A DNA stretch of 64,000 nucleotides. Source: Haematobia irritans. Taxonomy: Eukaryota > Arthropoda > Insecta > Diptera > Muscidae. Both the position numbers and the translations under genes were made by a program. Location: assembly GCF_050003625.1 (NCBI RefSeq), contig NC_134398.1, positions 71,167,635 to 71,231,634 on the forward strand, written 5' to 3'. The stretch's first letter is position 1; every line of letters begins with the position of its first letter. The notes beneath the pieces were generated by a model, which saw nothing but the letters and a program-made list of their open reading frames with translations, made no database searches and was not told where the DNA came from. Positions 1-12,088 of this stretch are shown here, one piece after another.

Positions 1-563
1 TATACAACAGTAAATTCGGCAAGGCCGAATCTTAAATACCCACCACCATGAATCAAATATAACAGTTACCTTTGAAAACTCTTCGTCTGAGCGTGTTACT
101 TAATAATTTATAGCGGGTTACTTGATAATGTATAGAATGAATAGAATGAATAGAAATGATTAAATAACGCCTTGATTTAAAAACTACGGGTTTATATAAA
201 CCGTAGTTTTTATCCGATTTCCTTGAAATTGTAACGGATTTAGTGTTAATAGCTCCATTTGGTAAGGCGTCCATATATAGCGATTTCACTTCTTGAGCGT
301 ATAGAAGGCGCAATGATCATGAAAGTTGTTTAAAACTGAAAGTAAAACTTCCAAATCTATAGATTTTAGATTTTAAATCAAGGCGTTATTTAATCATTTC
401 TATATATTATTATTACATTACTACATTATCGAGTAACCCGCTATAAATTAATTAAGTAACACGCTAAGACGAAGAGTTTTCAAAGGTAACTGTTATATTT
501 GATTCATGGTGGTGGCCATTTAAGATTCGGCCTAGCCGAACTTACTGCTGTATATACTTGTTT
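1..563. repeat. DINE-1-like type A element with mirrored 3' ends (inverted repeat)
   Basis: The last 60 bp (TTTAAGATTCGGCC...CCGAACTTACTGC...CTTGTTT) are the type A 3' end seen also near 2561 and 49624. Bases 1-180 are an inverted copy of about 365-552, with few differences over about 180 bp. The 183-364 core matches the internal segment of the copy at 2090-2330. The left arm may begin before the window. Confidence 0.7.
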
Positions 564-857
564 ATTTTCAATGTACGCCAATATATAGCCGTTGGTAAAT
601 GATTACAATTTTTGTTTTAAAAAGAATTCATTAAATTAGAATATCGTCTTAAAATGTTTATCTTCCGTTAAAGTTGCATTTTGAAATAAAAAAATTGTTC
701 TTGTTAATAATTTTTAACTGGCATTTGTTTGTAAATAGTTTTGTCAATTTTCTCAATATCTCAAAAAGAAAACGTAAAACGGAAAAATTAATAATTTCAA
801 TTTTCTACAATCTAAAATAAGCTGGCACAAAGCATATTCCAAGTAAAATTATCTTTA
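564..857. other. AT-rich stretch without recognisable feature
   Basis: No open frame of note, splice signal or repeat match was seen here. Confidence 0.5.
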
Positions 858-950
858 AACAAGTAAGTAAAGTCTAAAGTCGGGCGGGGCCTATTATATT
901 ATGCCTTTCGCCACTACGAGTATGTAGACCAAAATTTGTGTTATCATCTT
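858..950 (-). repeat. 3' end of a DINE-1-like type B element
   Basis: AACAAGTAAGTAAAG followed by the GTCGGGCGGGGCC hairpin half and a stretch ending CCAAAATTTGTGTTA match the 44664 copy in the same orientation. The rest of this minus-strand copy may resume near 2600 and end at 5268, interrupted by the type A element at 1165-2561 and by the poly-C insertion at 3871-5158. Confidence 0.55.
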
Positions 951-1164
951 ATCTCAGCGCTTCACAAATGGGGGGCGCCACGATGTTCCAGGGGGCGCAG
1001 CGTCATTTTTGGTTGAGCAGGTTTGGTATCATTAAATTTGTTAAAACAACACAAATTGTTAAGTTCAACAAAACATCAATAGAATACTACAAAAGAGCAT
1101 ACCATTCGTACATTTCGAAATATTCATTTATAACCACAGTGAGGAAATAATAGAAGTTACATGC
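951..1164. other. short unassigned segment with G-rich block
   Basis: Contains two GGGGGCGC-like blocks around 970-1003, GC-rich against the AT-rich surroundings. A 70-codon open stretch covers it, but its translation shows no family. Confidence 0.35.
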
Positions 1165-2561
1165 AATTCTATAATTATACCCACCACCATAGAATGGTGA
1201 CGGGGGTATAATAAGTTTGTCATTTCGTTTGTAACACATCGAAATATTGATTTCCGACTATATAAAGTATATATATACTTGATCAGGGAGAAATTCTAAG
1301 ACGATATAACTATGTCCGTCTGTCCGTCTGTCTGTCTGTCTGTCTGTCTGTTGTAATCACGCTACAGTCTTCAAAAATGAAGCAATCGTGCTGAAATTTT
1401 GCACAAACTGCAGGCAGGTCAAGTTCGAAGATGGGCTATATCGGTCCATATAAACCGACCTCCCGATTTGGGGTCTTGGGCTTATAGAAATCGTAGTTTT
1501 CATCCAATTTGCCTGAAATTTGAAATCTAGAGGTATTTTATGACCATAAAGAGGTGTGCCAAAAATGGTGAGTATCGGTCCATGTTTTGGTACCGATCTC
1601 CCGATTTTACTTCTTGGGCTTATCGAAACCGCAGTATTTATTCAATTTACCTGAAATTGGAAATCTAGAGGTATTGTAGGACCACAAATACGTGTGCCAA
1701 AAATTGTGAGTCTCGGTCCATGTTTTGGTATGGTTCCCATATAAAACGACCTCCCGATTTTGGGTCTTGGGCTTATAGAAACCGTAGTTTTTATCCAATT
1801 TGTCTGAAATTGGAAATCTAGAGGTATTTTAGGACCATAAAGAGGTGTGCCGAAAATGGTGAGTATCGGTCCATATTTTGGTATAGCCCCCATATAGACC
1901 GATTTCCCGATTTTACATCTTGGGCTTCTAGAATCCGAAGTTTTTATCCTATTTGCCTGAAATTATAAATCTAGAGGTATTTTCGGGTCATAAAGAGGTG
2001 TGCCGAAAACGGTGAGTATCGGTCCATATTTTAGTATAGCCCCCATAAGAACGATCTCCCGATTTAACTCCTTGGGTTTCTAGAAAGCGTAGTTTTTATC
2101 TGATTTGCCTGAAATTGTAAATATTCTGGTATTTTAGGCTCCCAAAAACGTGTATCGGATTAAGTTTTTATCGGTCCATTTGGCAATGCCTCCGTATAGA
2201 CCGACTTCACTTCTTGAGGGTGTAGAAGGCGCAATGATCATGAAAATTGCTTGAAACTCAATGTAAAATTTCCAGATTTTACTTCTACAGATTTAAGATT
2301 TCAAATCAAGACGTTATTTTATAATTTTCTTGCACACTTAGAAGAGATGTTAATGATTGCTCTAAAACTCAAACAAAAATGGTTCTTATAAATCCAGAAT
2401 CTGATATAGTCCTCATAGGTGAAATCTTTAAATTTATCTTCGGGAAGTGTCCTCAAGTCCTCAAGCCCTCCTGAGATTTCAAAGGAAACCCTAATATATG
2501 GTTCATGGTGGTGGGTATTTAAGATTCGGCCCGGCCGAACTTAGTGCTGTATATACTTGTT
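1165..2561 (+). repeat. DINE-1-like (Helentron-associated) type A element
   Basis: Starts with TATACCCACCACCATAG followed by a palindromic GGTATAATAAG block, GTAACACATCGAAATATTG, and a (GTCC/GTCT)n microsatellite at 1315-1350. It then has about five internal repeats (CCCGATTT positions 1461, 1599, 1752, 1905, 2057), and ends with the GGCCCGGCCGAACTTA stem and CTTGTTT. From memory this order of parts (5' block, GTCY microsatellite, 3' stem-loop) is that of Drosophila DINE-1/INE-1. No coding capacity. Confidence 0.7.
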
Positions 2562-2599
2562 TGCTGTAGGTTTTCCATAATTAGTCGTTCACATTATTT

Positions 2600-3870
2600 G
2601 CAACGGAACCAGTATAAAATATCAGAACCAGTACCCACTTTTGTATTCGATACAATTTTTGCCACTTAGCAGTGGCAATTTTACTAGGATATTGGTTAGA
2701 TATCGCCAAGATATGTGGTCAATTGGGGACTGTGTTATATTATTAGGCCAATTCGAGCACTATTTACCCAAGTCGGAGTCTTATTTAAAACTCGATGGTT
2801 CTGAGGAATGTCTGGCATTACAGTGTGTAGGATATGACTACGATATGGGGAAATCATCACAGAACTTTGTGCAAAAATGGGTATTGTGGGCATATTTGTA
2901 GAAACCGGGAGAACAAATATATGGAGGCTTTACCTAAATCTGAACCAAATAGATCAAGATGACACACTTAAATAGCATATTAAATATACCCTCTGTGGAA
3001 ACTATCGAGTCAATTGGAGGAAACTCCCATTGAAAATGGGTCTAAAATATGAAGCATTCTACCATATTTCCCCAACTCTGGCTAAAGATATATATGGGAG
3101 CTATATCTAATTCTGAACCGATTTTGACCTAATTTGACATGTACAGTTAGAATAATAATTCTACTATCTCTGCAAATTCCACGTAAATAGGAGTAAAACT
3201 TTGACCTCCGTGGTCATATGAGTGTAAATCGCGCAAATCATATATATGGGAGCTATATCTAAATCTGAACCGATTTCAACCAAATTTGGCACACTTAATG
3301 ATACTACTAAACCTACTCGTTGTGCAAAATTTGAAGCAAATCAGCAAAACTCTGGCTTTTGAAGCCATATAAGTCCAAATCGGACAAAAGATATATTTGG
3401 GAGCTACATCTAAATCTGAACCGATATTAACCAAGTTTGACACACTTAACGACACTATTAAACGTACTCCTTGTGCAAAATTTGAAGCAAATCAGGACAA
3501 AACTCTGGCTTTTGAGGCCACATAAGTGCAACTCGGACGAAAGATATATAAATAAACCTATTTGGCTATTTTGCACATTTTACGAGAGCTCCAAAATATT
3601 TGGCTTTGCAAAATTTGAAGAAAATAAATTAATAAATACGCCAATTATGACCAGATTGGTGATAAATATATATGGCAGCTATATCTAAATTTGAACTGAG
3701 TTTTTTTTTCAAAATCAATAGCGATTGCCTTGAGCCAAAGTAAAACTCAGTGCCAAATTTAAGGACGATCGGACTTAAACTACGAGCTGTACTTTGCACA
3801 CAAAATTACATATACAGACAGAAAGACGGACTCAGACTCAGAATGTAATTCTAAGACGATATGTATACAT
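2600..3870 (-). repeat. DINE-1-like type B element, internal part
   Basis: Minus-strand copy with units GGGAGCTATATCTAAATCTG near 3098, 3250 and 3401, about 152 bp apart. It parallels 45000-45260 and the + copy at 51637-52829. It is broken at 3870 by a poly-C-bounded insertion and resumes at 5159. The open stretches here follow the repeat units and are not genes. Confidence 0.65.
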
Positions 3871-4132
3871 AAGCGTAGGAAGGCCTCTGGGGAGGGAGCT
3901 TAGACCCCCCAGAAAAAATTTAGCCCCCCCCCAGAATTTGAAAACCTATTTACGATTTTACATTTTTATAAAAATTAAACAAGTATATACAACCGCACAA
4001 AGTTCCGCTAAAGACTTTCATGCACAATCGAATTACTTGGGTTGTGGTAGCAGTTGCCGATGGCAATGTTTGAAGTCTGATATTTATGAAATAGAGCTGT
4101 GATTGAACTTATGGTTTAGTTGAATAACTAAC

Positions 4133-4269
4133 AGCCTGTTTCTGTATGTCGAACGAGTTCAATCGATCGACTGAAATGAATAGAAACAGCTGTTTTTTGG
4201 TTATAAATTCAGCTGTTTGTTTCCATTTTAGTCGATCCACAGAGCTCATTCGACATACATACACAGGCT
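4133..4269. repeat. short foldback MITE
   Basis: AGCCTGTTTCTGTATGTCGA at the left and its inverted, slightly diverged counterpart at the right form arms of about 60 bp around a 16-bp loop. CAGCTGTTTTTT...CAGCTG marks the centre. Confidence 0.65.
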
Positions 4270-4372
4270 TTAAAGCTCCTTTATTATATTGTTTAGTCTG
4301 GTTTAGTCATCTTAATTAAAAAATAGTAATTGGTATTAAAACTATTCTTTCATAAATTAATATCTTAATAAT

Positions 4373-4992
4373 GCTGCAAAAAAGCGTCGCCAACAAAAAA
4401 AAGTGAAAATGTTCTTTTTGGGTCCGGAAGTGGTGCAAAATTGGCGGAGAAGCGATGAATGTAATAGGAACTCGTCATAGAACGAATGTCCACCGTTTCA
4501 ACAGCCGTTGCAATAAATTTGCATCACTTCTTACGGTGTGATCCATATCGTTGTGTGATATTTTCCCAAATAAATAGTTTTTATTTATTCGTTTTTTTAT
4601 TTGATTTTTGGTCGACCTTTTGTTAGAATTCTATAAATATTTATAAAGACCTCGAGCTTCAAGAAACATTAATTTATAATAATTTTTATACTTTTTTTAT
4701 GATTTTTAATGCATTCTAACGCTTGTTTGAATATTTTCAAAAATGATCGATTTTTCTATAATGGATTTAGCATTTTTGTGGCAAAATTTGAATAATTTTT
4801 ACCATTTTATTTATTCTTACTCTTTTTTTAAACTATTTGAAAAAGAAAACAATATTACGCATTAAAATATGAAAAAAACTGATGTAAAAAACTTCTAGTG
4901 TAGTTAATATAATTAACTTCTTTGTGAGGACAGTTTTGGAAGTGCTTTTAAAGTTGTGCCTTTAAAACAAATCCCAATTTTTTTGCTGGGAA
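4373..4992. repeat. one-armed relative of the foldback at 35122-35895
   Basis: TTTGGAAGTGCTTTTAAAG and CCCAATTTTTTTGCTGGG at 4934-4988 match the right arm of the 35.1-kb foldback, and the block with GGGTCCGGAAGTGGTGCAAAA at 4420 matches its centre inverted. Degenerate. Confidence 0.55.
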
Positions 4993-5158
4993 AAGTGTGG
5001 AGCTACTTTTAGTTGCTTTATTATATATTATTTTGATGTCTATTTTTGTATTCTTTTTTATGAAATAAAACAATAATTGAACCTATAAGATCAGTCTATA
5101 AATTTTTAGCTAGGGGGCTATAGCCCCCCCCCCCCCCTAGGAAAATTGTCTAGCTACG

Positions 5159-5268
5159 CTAATGTCTGTATACTGAACGATGGGTCTCAGACTTTACCTT
5201 CTTGGCGTTACATACAAATGCACAAACTTATTATACCCTGTACCACAGCAGTGGTGAAGGGTATAAAA
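5159..5268 (-). repeat. 5' end of the interrupted DINE-1-like type B element
   Basis: Reads, inverted, as TATACCCTTCACCACTGCTG, GTAACGCCAAGAAGG and GTATAC, the same as the start of the + copy at 51637. Continuation of 2600-3870 after the poly-C insertion. Confidence 0.7.
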
Positions 5269-5960
5269 AGTATTGATAGTAATTTTCACACTTTGAAAAA
5301 ATTGTTAGAATGCTTTAGAACACATAGCCACAAACGCCATTGAACACGATGCATCGAAACGCCAATTCGAATATTCTACTACTTCTCGGGATGTTCTTGA
5401 TTATTACGAATTAAAAAATAAAGACTCATAAGCAAAGCAACTTTTTAATGAAATATTTTCCTAATATATTATCTTTTATCTTATACATCGTTTTTATTTT
5501 TTTTTTTATTTTCGTAATTTGGTTAAACGGTTATGAACTTTTTTAATTAAAATCTCTTTGGTTTAAAGAAATTTGACCTTAATATTGTGGAAAAAAATTC
5601 GAGTCCTAAAATTTAGGTGGCATAATCTGTCATATTAGGTCAATATTTTTTTTCAGTGTAGAGAGTCACAAAACATATCAATACGGATGCTCAGTAGAAA
5701 GTTTATCAAATCATTATTTAAGGGACTTAAAGCAAAAAGTGATCATATGTAACAAAAGTAAATGTATTGTGAAATTTAATTGATTTGGTAAAACTTTCCT
5801 GTCTAAATTCCTCATCTATTTTTTTAAGTGTTATAGAAAAATGGGCATATTAAAACTTTGTCTTAAAACACTGCAATATGTCCCTGTATTTCACGAAGAT
5901 ACACACTCTGTAATTAATTAAGGAAATTCCGCTGCTATCAGCGAAATTTAATAATCATTT
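5269..5960. other. AT-rich stretch without recognisable feature
   Basis: Scattered degenerate repeat-like text (for example GACCTTAATATTGTGG...TTTTTTTCAGTGTAGAG at 5575-5660, probably a MITE end), but nothing that can be bounded. Confidence 0.4.
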
Positions 5961-5964
5961 GTGA

Positions 5965-6130
5965 CTACCCTTACGCCGACTGAGCTGCGCCAACCAAGAC
6001 ATATCCCCTCTTATTTCTAATCTACAACAAATACGAAACGGAGCAGCAAGCAGAAACAATCAAAATAAAAATTTTAATAAAGATCACAACTTTGACCACC
6101 CTACTATTGAAGAGAATGATATGCAGGTAT
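5965..6130. other. tRNA-like A-box fragment (minus) joined to an Asn-rich open stretch (plus)
   Basis: Inverted, 5968-5997 reads GGTTGGCGCAGCTCAGTCGG, resembling the 5' part and A box of a tRNA or tRNA-derived SINE; no B box was found. On the + strand the frame through 5965-6126 stays open and reads QQIRNGAASRNNQNKNFN and then DHPTIEENDMQ before a possible GT at 6127. I cannot assign it. Confidence 0.3.
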
Positions 6131-7208
6131 ACAAAATTCGTTCACAGCCTTAACAATATTTTGATAGATAATGGTGTTTATCGAATTTCGTATCTGGTCA
6201 ACATCGCAGAGATATTAATGTTTTAAATTTAATATACACTGACACAAATGAGATTACCCACATCTGCAAGTTTTGACTTTATTTTACTGATTTTTATGAT
6301 GATAATAACATTTTTACTTAAGTGTGTCAATTAAAAAAACGCTTGACGCTCATTGGAAGATTTTGGTATTGATTTCAAATCAAAGGTAAACATTTTAGGA
6401 AAGCTATCCGACTTTATCGCGAAGTGTTACGTACTAAAAGCTAAAGCACTGAACTCATTTTTGCCAGTCTCGCTTCTGCCATAATAACGAAGAAATTCTT
6501 GAGAAGAAAAATTGAAACACGTTTTTTTATTCGTGAATTACCTCTCACCTACCATGCAATAATAATTATAATTATATTGTTTTTTTTTTTCTAAATAAAT
6601 ATTGCGATTGTTACTATCATTTTTGTGATTAAAGCAAAATTAAATTAAAAAAAAATTAATTAGATCAATGAATTTCGTGATTGGAACAAAAAGTTCGCAT
6701 TATCGCACTAAAATGGCTAGGTTTTTTCACGGTTACTTTTCGTTAATAGTTCTTTGTAAAGGAATAAAACTTGTTCATTTGATGCTTTGGATCATCCTCC
6801 GTCAAGTTAAAATAAACTTTTTCATTTTAGCGGCTAAAGTCGAACTTAACCCTTTGACGACGAAGAATTAACCGCTGTTAAAAAAATATTTCCTTCTACG
6901 AGAAATTTCATGGGGCATTCGTCTTCAAACGTAAATATATAGTCAGAAATTTTTTAAATACTTTATATAATTCACTACAAAATACATCATGAGCTTTGTT
7001 AGCATTTGTAAAATACAACCAGCACAAAAAAATACCCGACTTAGCAAGTATTCATGACCATGCGTGCTTGGTTTTGAGCACTTTGTGTAAGCAAACCAAA
7101 ATTTATTGTTAAAAAAGTTTTTTTTTCCATAAGCCAAGAAGAGTTTAAGTTTTTTTTTTTGGGTAATAATAGTAATGAGTATCCATACATTCTCCACATT
7201 GTGTTGGT
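6131..7208. other. AT-rich stretch without recognisable feature
   Basis: Short open stretches at 6668-6871 and 6943-7197 have translations typical of AT-rich noise. No repeat family was recognised. Confidence 0.4.
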
Positions 7209-9385
7209 TAATCGTTTTTATACCCTAAACCACATAGTGGTCAGGGTATAATAAGTTTGATCGGCCAAAAAATGTGCCTACCAGAAATATTGATTTTAGA
7301 CCCCATAAAATATATACCGATCGACTCAGAATCACCTCCTGAGTCGATCTAGCGCTTGGTGTCCGTCCGTCCGTCCGTCTGTCCATGTATTTGTTGTTCA
7401 CAGGATTCCGGTCGCAATTATTAACCGATTTTGATGAAATATGGTACAGGTAGTTTTTTGGGCACAAGGACGAACGCTATTGAATTTGGAAGAAATCGGA
7501 TCAAATTTAGATATAGCTCCCATATATATGTATCGCCCGATTTCGACAAATGGGGTCACGTTGCGCGTTTTTTCAAACGGATCGTCACCAAATTTGGCAA
7601 GAGGTAATCTTTTCCATCGCCCTTCAAGTCTGCAAAATTTCATCCAAATCGGTTCAGATTTAGATATAGCTCTCATATATATGTATCGCCCGATTTTCCC
7701 AAATTTGGCCACAAAACCTTTATTTATCAAACGATCTTACTCAAAGTTGGCTAAATATAATCTTCTATAGCACTAACTATATGTGCAAAAAATCATCGAA
7801 ATCGGTTCAGATTTAGATATAGCTCCCATATATATGTACCGCCCGATTTTTATAAATTTGGCCATAAAACCCTTATTTATCAACCGATCTTACCCAAATT
7901 TGGCTAAATGTAGTCTTCTATAGCACTAACTATATGTGCAAAAAATCATCGAAATCGGTTCAGATTTAGATATAGCTCCCATATATATGTATAGCCCGAT
8001 TTTCCCAAATTTGGCCATAGAACCCTTATTTATTAACCGATCTTACTAAAAGTTGGCTAGATCCAGTCCTCTATAGTACTAACTATATGTGCAAAATTTC
8101 ATCGGTTCACATGTAGATATAGCTCCCATATATGTATCACCCGATTTTGAAAAATTCGCCCCTAATAACCTTATGTTTGACAATACAGGCCTCATTTCTT
8201 AACTGATCTTACTCAAATCTTGCACGAGGTAACCTTTTGTGGTATTAATCAAACCCGAAAAATATTATGCAAATTGGTTCAGATTTAGATATACCTTCCA
8301 TATATAGGCATCGCTCGATTTTCCCAAATTTGGCCATAGTACTCTTATTTATTAACCAATGTTACTCAAATTTCAAATTTTGATGTACCAGCCGATCGTA
8401 CTTATACGTACTTGTAGCTCTTACATAAGAATATTGCTCGATTTTTACAAATTTGTATTTATTACCCACAATAATTTAACGATTTTCTCTTTTTTAATAA
8501 TGGGCTCAATATTAGTAGCATACTAACTCCGCAGGCGCAATATCAACACAGCCAGTGTTGTTGCTAGAAGTAGGGGAAATTCCCTATATGTAGGGTTTTT
8601 CTAATATTTAACGTCTTGTAGGACATTTTCACTCAACACAATTTGTAATAATTTTTAGTGGCTCTAGAGGAGGAAATTAGAAGCCGGCAAGGCTTGATCT
8701 TTAACAATATGTGGTAAGCTTTATTCCTGTAGAGAATTTTGTCAAAATTGTATTTCTATAGAAATTTTTTTCAAAATATTATTTCTATAAAAAATTATCT
8801 CAAAATTTTATTTCTGTGGAATTTTTTTCTCAAAATTTTATTTCTATAGAATTTATTGTCAAAACTTTATTTCTATAGAAAAATTTCTCACAAAAATTTG
8901 TTTATAGAAACTTTTTCAAAAATTTTATTTTTATAGAGATTTAACAAAAAAGATTACTAATTTGGGTAGAATTCTACCAACTGTGGCAATACAAATTTAT
9001 ATTCTAAGTTATATACGTTGCATATTCATGTTTTAAGATAATAAAGTACTTAGAACTATTTATGTTTTGTAAAAATGTTTAAATTTAACGAAAAATATAG
9101 TAGGGAAAATTGTTTGGGAATGTATGGGAAAGTAGGGAACTTTTTTTTGTCCTTGTAGGGTAAACCGAACATTTTCCGTGGCAACATTGACTATGAGCTA
9201 TAGTCAGATTGACACAAAGCACCCATAGACATGTACCCCTTAATTTTCTTAAATATGCAACTGCGGTTTATCTCCCAGACCTATATGTTACCCCACAAAT
9301 GCTTATGATTACTAATTCTGTAATGGTGGTTTAGGGTATGATATAGTCGGCCCCGCCCGACTTTCTACTTTAGTTGCTTGTTCTT
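7209..9385 (+). repeat. DINE-1-like type C element, near full length
   Basis: Starts TTTATACCCTAAACCACATAG, has a palindromic GGGTATAATAAG block, a (GTCC)n/(GTCT)n tract at 7360-7383, and internal units containing ATTTAGATATAGCTCCCATA at 7505, 7658, 7811 and 7964 (exactly 153 bp apart). It ends with the AGTCGGCCCCGCCCGACTTT stem-loop and GCTTGTT. A separate hAT-like MITE is nested at 8553-9189. Confidence 0.7.
8553..9189. mobile_element. hAT-like MITE nested in the type C element
   Basis: Ends are CAGTGTTG at 8553 and CAACATTG at 9182-9189, inverted and similar, a common hAT-MITE terminus. The middle has repeated palindromic TTTCTATAGAAA units joined by CAAAATTTTA. The 8-bp target duplication is not clear. 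Confidence 0.5.
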
Positions 9386-9650
9386 ACTATAGACGATGCA
9401 TGGGACACATATGTATGTCCCATTAGTGTCGGTACCTTTTTAGAAAAACTATGTAGCGGAATTAGTTCATTTAAACCGTTATCGATAGAGGATGAGTTGA
9501 TACACATTATACCAAAAATACAGCCACCTCAGACAAGTCAAACAAAATTTTGACCCTCTAAACTAAGATCACGCCAAAATATCATAAATTTGATATTAGA
9601 TGTTTAAATATGTTTTTGTTAAAAGTTTTATGAGAACATTTTTTTAATAA
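9386..9650. other. unassigned spacer
   Basis: No open frame, splice pattern or recognised repeat. Confidence 0.4.
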
Positions 9651-11098
9651 AACTACACTGTTAGAAAAATATGTTTTTCATATATTCCAATATAAACAAA
9701 ATGTATTTCGGGCCCCATTTTTTTAATCACAATATATTTAAGTGCAAAAATGTAATCTTCCTAAACTAGCATTAAATGTTTGGGGCACATATGTTAATAT
9801 GTTAGAATGTATTATAATTGGGACAAGAATGTTTCACAAAAATAGTATGTGTGAATGTAAACATATATAAATTTACAAATTTCGAGTAAATATATATATG
9901 TTCTGATATTTTATTCAGGGAGCGACAGAGAGAGAGAGAGACTTTAGAGAAAGAAATAGAGATGGAAACCGGGAGGGTTGACGAAAGATATTAACATAAT
10001 ACAACGAGAGAATTAAAAGAGAAAGAATAAAAATTATTTTATTTAAATTTAGTTCCTCCTTATTAATAAGTAGTCCAAGATGAGTTGACGGACACTTTCA
10101 AAAACAAAAGCGGGCATTAAGTTCGAGTTTCATTTTAGCGGTAAAACTCCAATCTCTAAAAGCAGAATAATATTGTAACTTTTTTGGCAAATTGTATTAT
10201 AACTTGGTGGGGAATGATTCAAAGCAACAATTGAAAAAGTTTATTTTCTTAAAAATTACTTATTATTGGAAAGTACACGTGAAAACATGGCCATTTCAGA
10301 GCGATAATGGTAAAAATGAAATTAAGTACAAAATTATTCGTTAATAAATATTCATATTTATTTGTATTTCTAAATACAATAAATTTTAAATGCATTTAAA
10401 ATGGTGTTAAATGCTAGTACAAAATAGTTCACGTCTAAATAAATTTATGTTTATATTGTAAAATAATTTATGTTTATAGTCGACTTCACGTTCTTCTTTT
10501 GTTAGAGTTTCTGAATTTCTTGGAAAATTTCAAACTTTTGTACCAAAAGCATTGTTATTTTTGCAATAAAAAAAAATAATATTTATTCCAAAAGTCCATT
10601 TCGTTTATATCAAGCACTGTTCTTTTCTGACTGTAAATCTTTATTAACACACATTTCGAAGTTTGTGTGTGGCAGACATGAATGTTTGTGTTGAATAATG
10701 TTTTATTTGCATCGGCTCGTGGGCGCTGCAAACTATGCTATATAAATGTAACTTATAACGATAATTATCTATTGGTGGCTATAACAGCTACGAAGCCCAG
10801 TGGATAGTGTGTTGGCTTACAAACTGCATGGTCCGCGGTTCGATTCTCCGGCCAGGCGAAAGGTAAAATTTAACAAACTTATAAAATTGAATGATTTCTT
10901 CAGCATTGTTTGTATTACAGAACAAGGTCCTAAGAACTAAAAACTATCGTTGGGAGAAAATTATTCCAAGCATATGATATTTTTGTGCTCAAAATGCTTC
11001 AAATAAAACAAACATTATAATATTTCCGCAATATCCGAAACATTATTATGTTACTTCCTGCAAAATATGTTTGGAACATATGTTAGAAAAGCAATTTT
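9651..11098 (+). mobile_element. TGTTTG-rich MITE, old diverged copy
   Basis: Begins ACACTGTTAGAAAAATATG with sparse ATGTTTG words and ends near GGAACATATGTTAGAAAAGC. The middle shares long blocks with 18047-20304 (CTTATTAATAAG, TTTTAGCGG, the CTTCACGTTCTTCTTTTG block, the tRNA-like module). The perfect hairpins of the younger copies are decayed. Confidence 0.6.
10787..10858 (+). other. tRNA-like module inside the TGTTTG MITE
   Basis: Reads GAAGCCCAGTGGATAGTGT (A-box-like), then CTTACAA in anticodon-loop position and GCGGTTCGATTCTCCGG (B box with T stem). It lacks a proper acceptor stem, and related copies occur at 19782-19855 and inverted at about 46080-46160. A functional tRNA is unlikely. 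Confidence 0.55.
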
Positions 11099-11500
11099 TT
11101 TCATTATTATTTGATCTTTTTAGAAAGAGAAGATAAATGAACTTTAGTAATTGATTCACGCCTAAATATACATGTTTCAATCAATGCGAGGGGACATTGC
11201 AATTTCAGCATAGATCTGGCGGAGAGATGACGTATTACTCATCACCAGAGAAGATATATGCTTCAAAATGCATACTGCATATGGATTCTACATATTTGGC
11301 ACGTTAACCCATATTTTGCACTTTCTTGCTTATAAAAGCATATATTTGAGTTTTTTCCAAAAATAAAAGGAAGCATGTCCAAATTTTCTACAAAAATTTT
11401 ATTAATATTGAAAACAAAAAATCTGGCAACAATTTTTAACACTCAGGCTGTTTGGTTTCTGATCTCGCTTAAATAAAGCAAATTTTTTCTAGCCTGACGA
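11099..11500. other. unassigned spacer
   Basis: AT-rich with no bounded repeat or gene signal. Confidence 0.35.
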
Positions 11501-12088
11501 ACGCAATTGTAAAATTTGAAACTCGAGGATTAGAGCTTAAATAATCTATTGATATTGTAGAAGAAATTCGAGCTTCTGTATCTTCTTTACGAGGTAGAGA
11601 ACCAGAATTGAAATATGGGGGTCGCTTATATGGGGGCTATATACAATTATGAACTTGATATGGACCAATTTTTTGTGATTGGGGATCGATTTATCTGAGG
11701 ACTATATATAACTATAGACCGATATGGACCTAGTTAGGCATGGTTGGTAACTGCCATATACTAGCACAATGTACCAAATTCCGACTGACTCGGATGAAAT
11801 TTGCTCCTCCAAGAGGCTCCAAAACCAAATCTAGGGATCGGTTTATATGGGGGCTATATATAATTATGGACTGATATGAACCAATTCCTGCATGGTTGTT
11901 GGATAACATATACTAACATCACGTACCAAATTTCAACCGAATACCGGACGGACATGCTCAGATCGAATCAGAATTTCACCACGACCCAGAATATATATAC
12001 TTTATGGGGTCTTAGAGCAATATATCGATGAGTTACAAACGGAATGACAAAGTTAATATACCCCATCCTATGGTGAAGGGTATAAAAA
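11501..12088 (-). repeat. DINE-1-like type A element, 5' part
   Basis: Inverted it starts TTTATACCCTTCACCATAGG, then GTAACTCATCGATATATTGC, CCCCATAAAGTATATATATT and internal units with GCCCCCATATAA. The 3' stem is missing. It parallels the + copy at 47684-49624. Confidence 0.65.

Larger units (their letters stand above)
3871..5158. mobile_element. insertion bounded by AGCGTAG ends and poly-C/poly-G tracts
   Basis: The left end reads AGCGTAGG with C-runs to about 3932; the right end reads a G/C palindrome (GGGGGCTATAGCCCCC, about 5112-5128) and CTAGCTACGCT. The inverted complement of the right end begins AGCGTAG like the left end. The flanks (TGTATAC on both sides) join the two halves of a type B element. 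Inside lie a small foldback (4133-4269) and an arm of a second foldback family (4373-4992). No transposase is visible. Confidence 0.55.

Noticed and set aside
7441..7770. 109-codon + strand ORF and its 110-codon antisense partner
   Set aside because: They lie in 153-bp units of a type C DINE-like element; opposite long frames in a repeat are a composition effect.
10787..10858. Functional tRNA gene
   Set aside because: A and B boxes are present but the acceptor stem does not pair and the module sits in the same place in several copies of one transposon.
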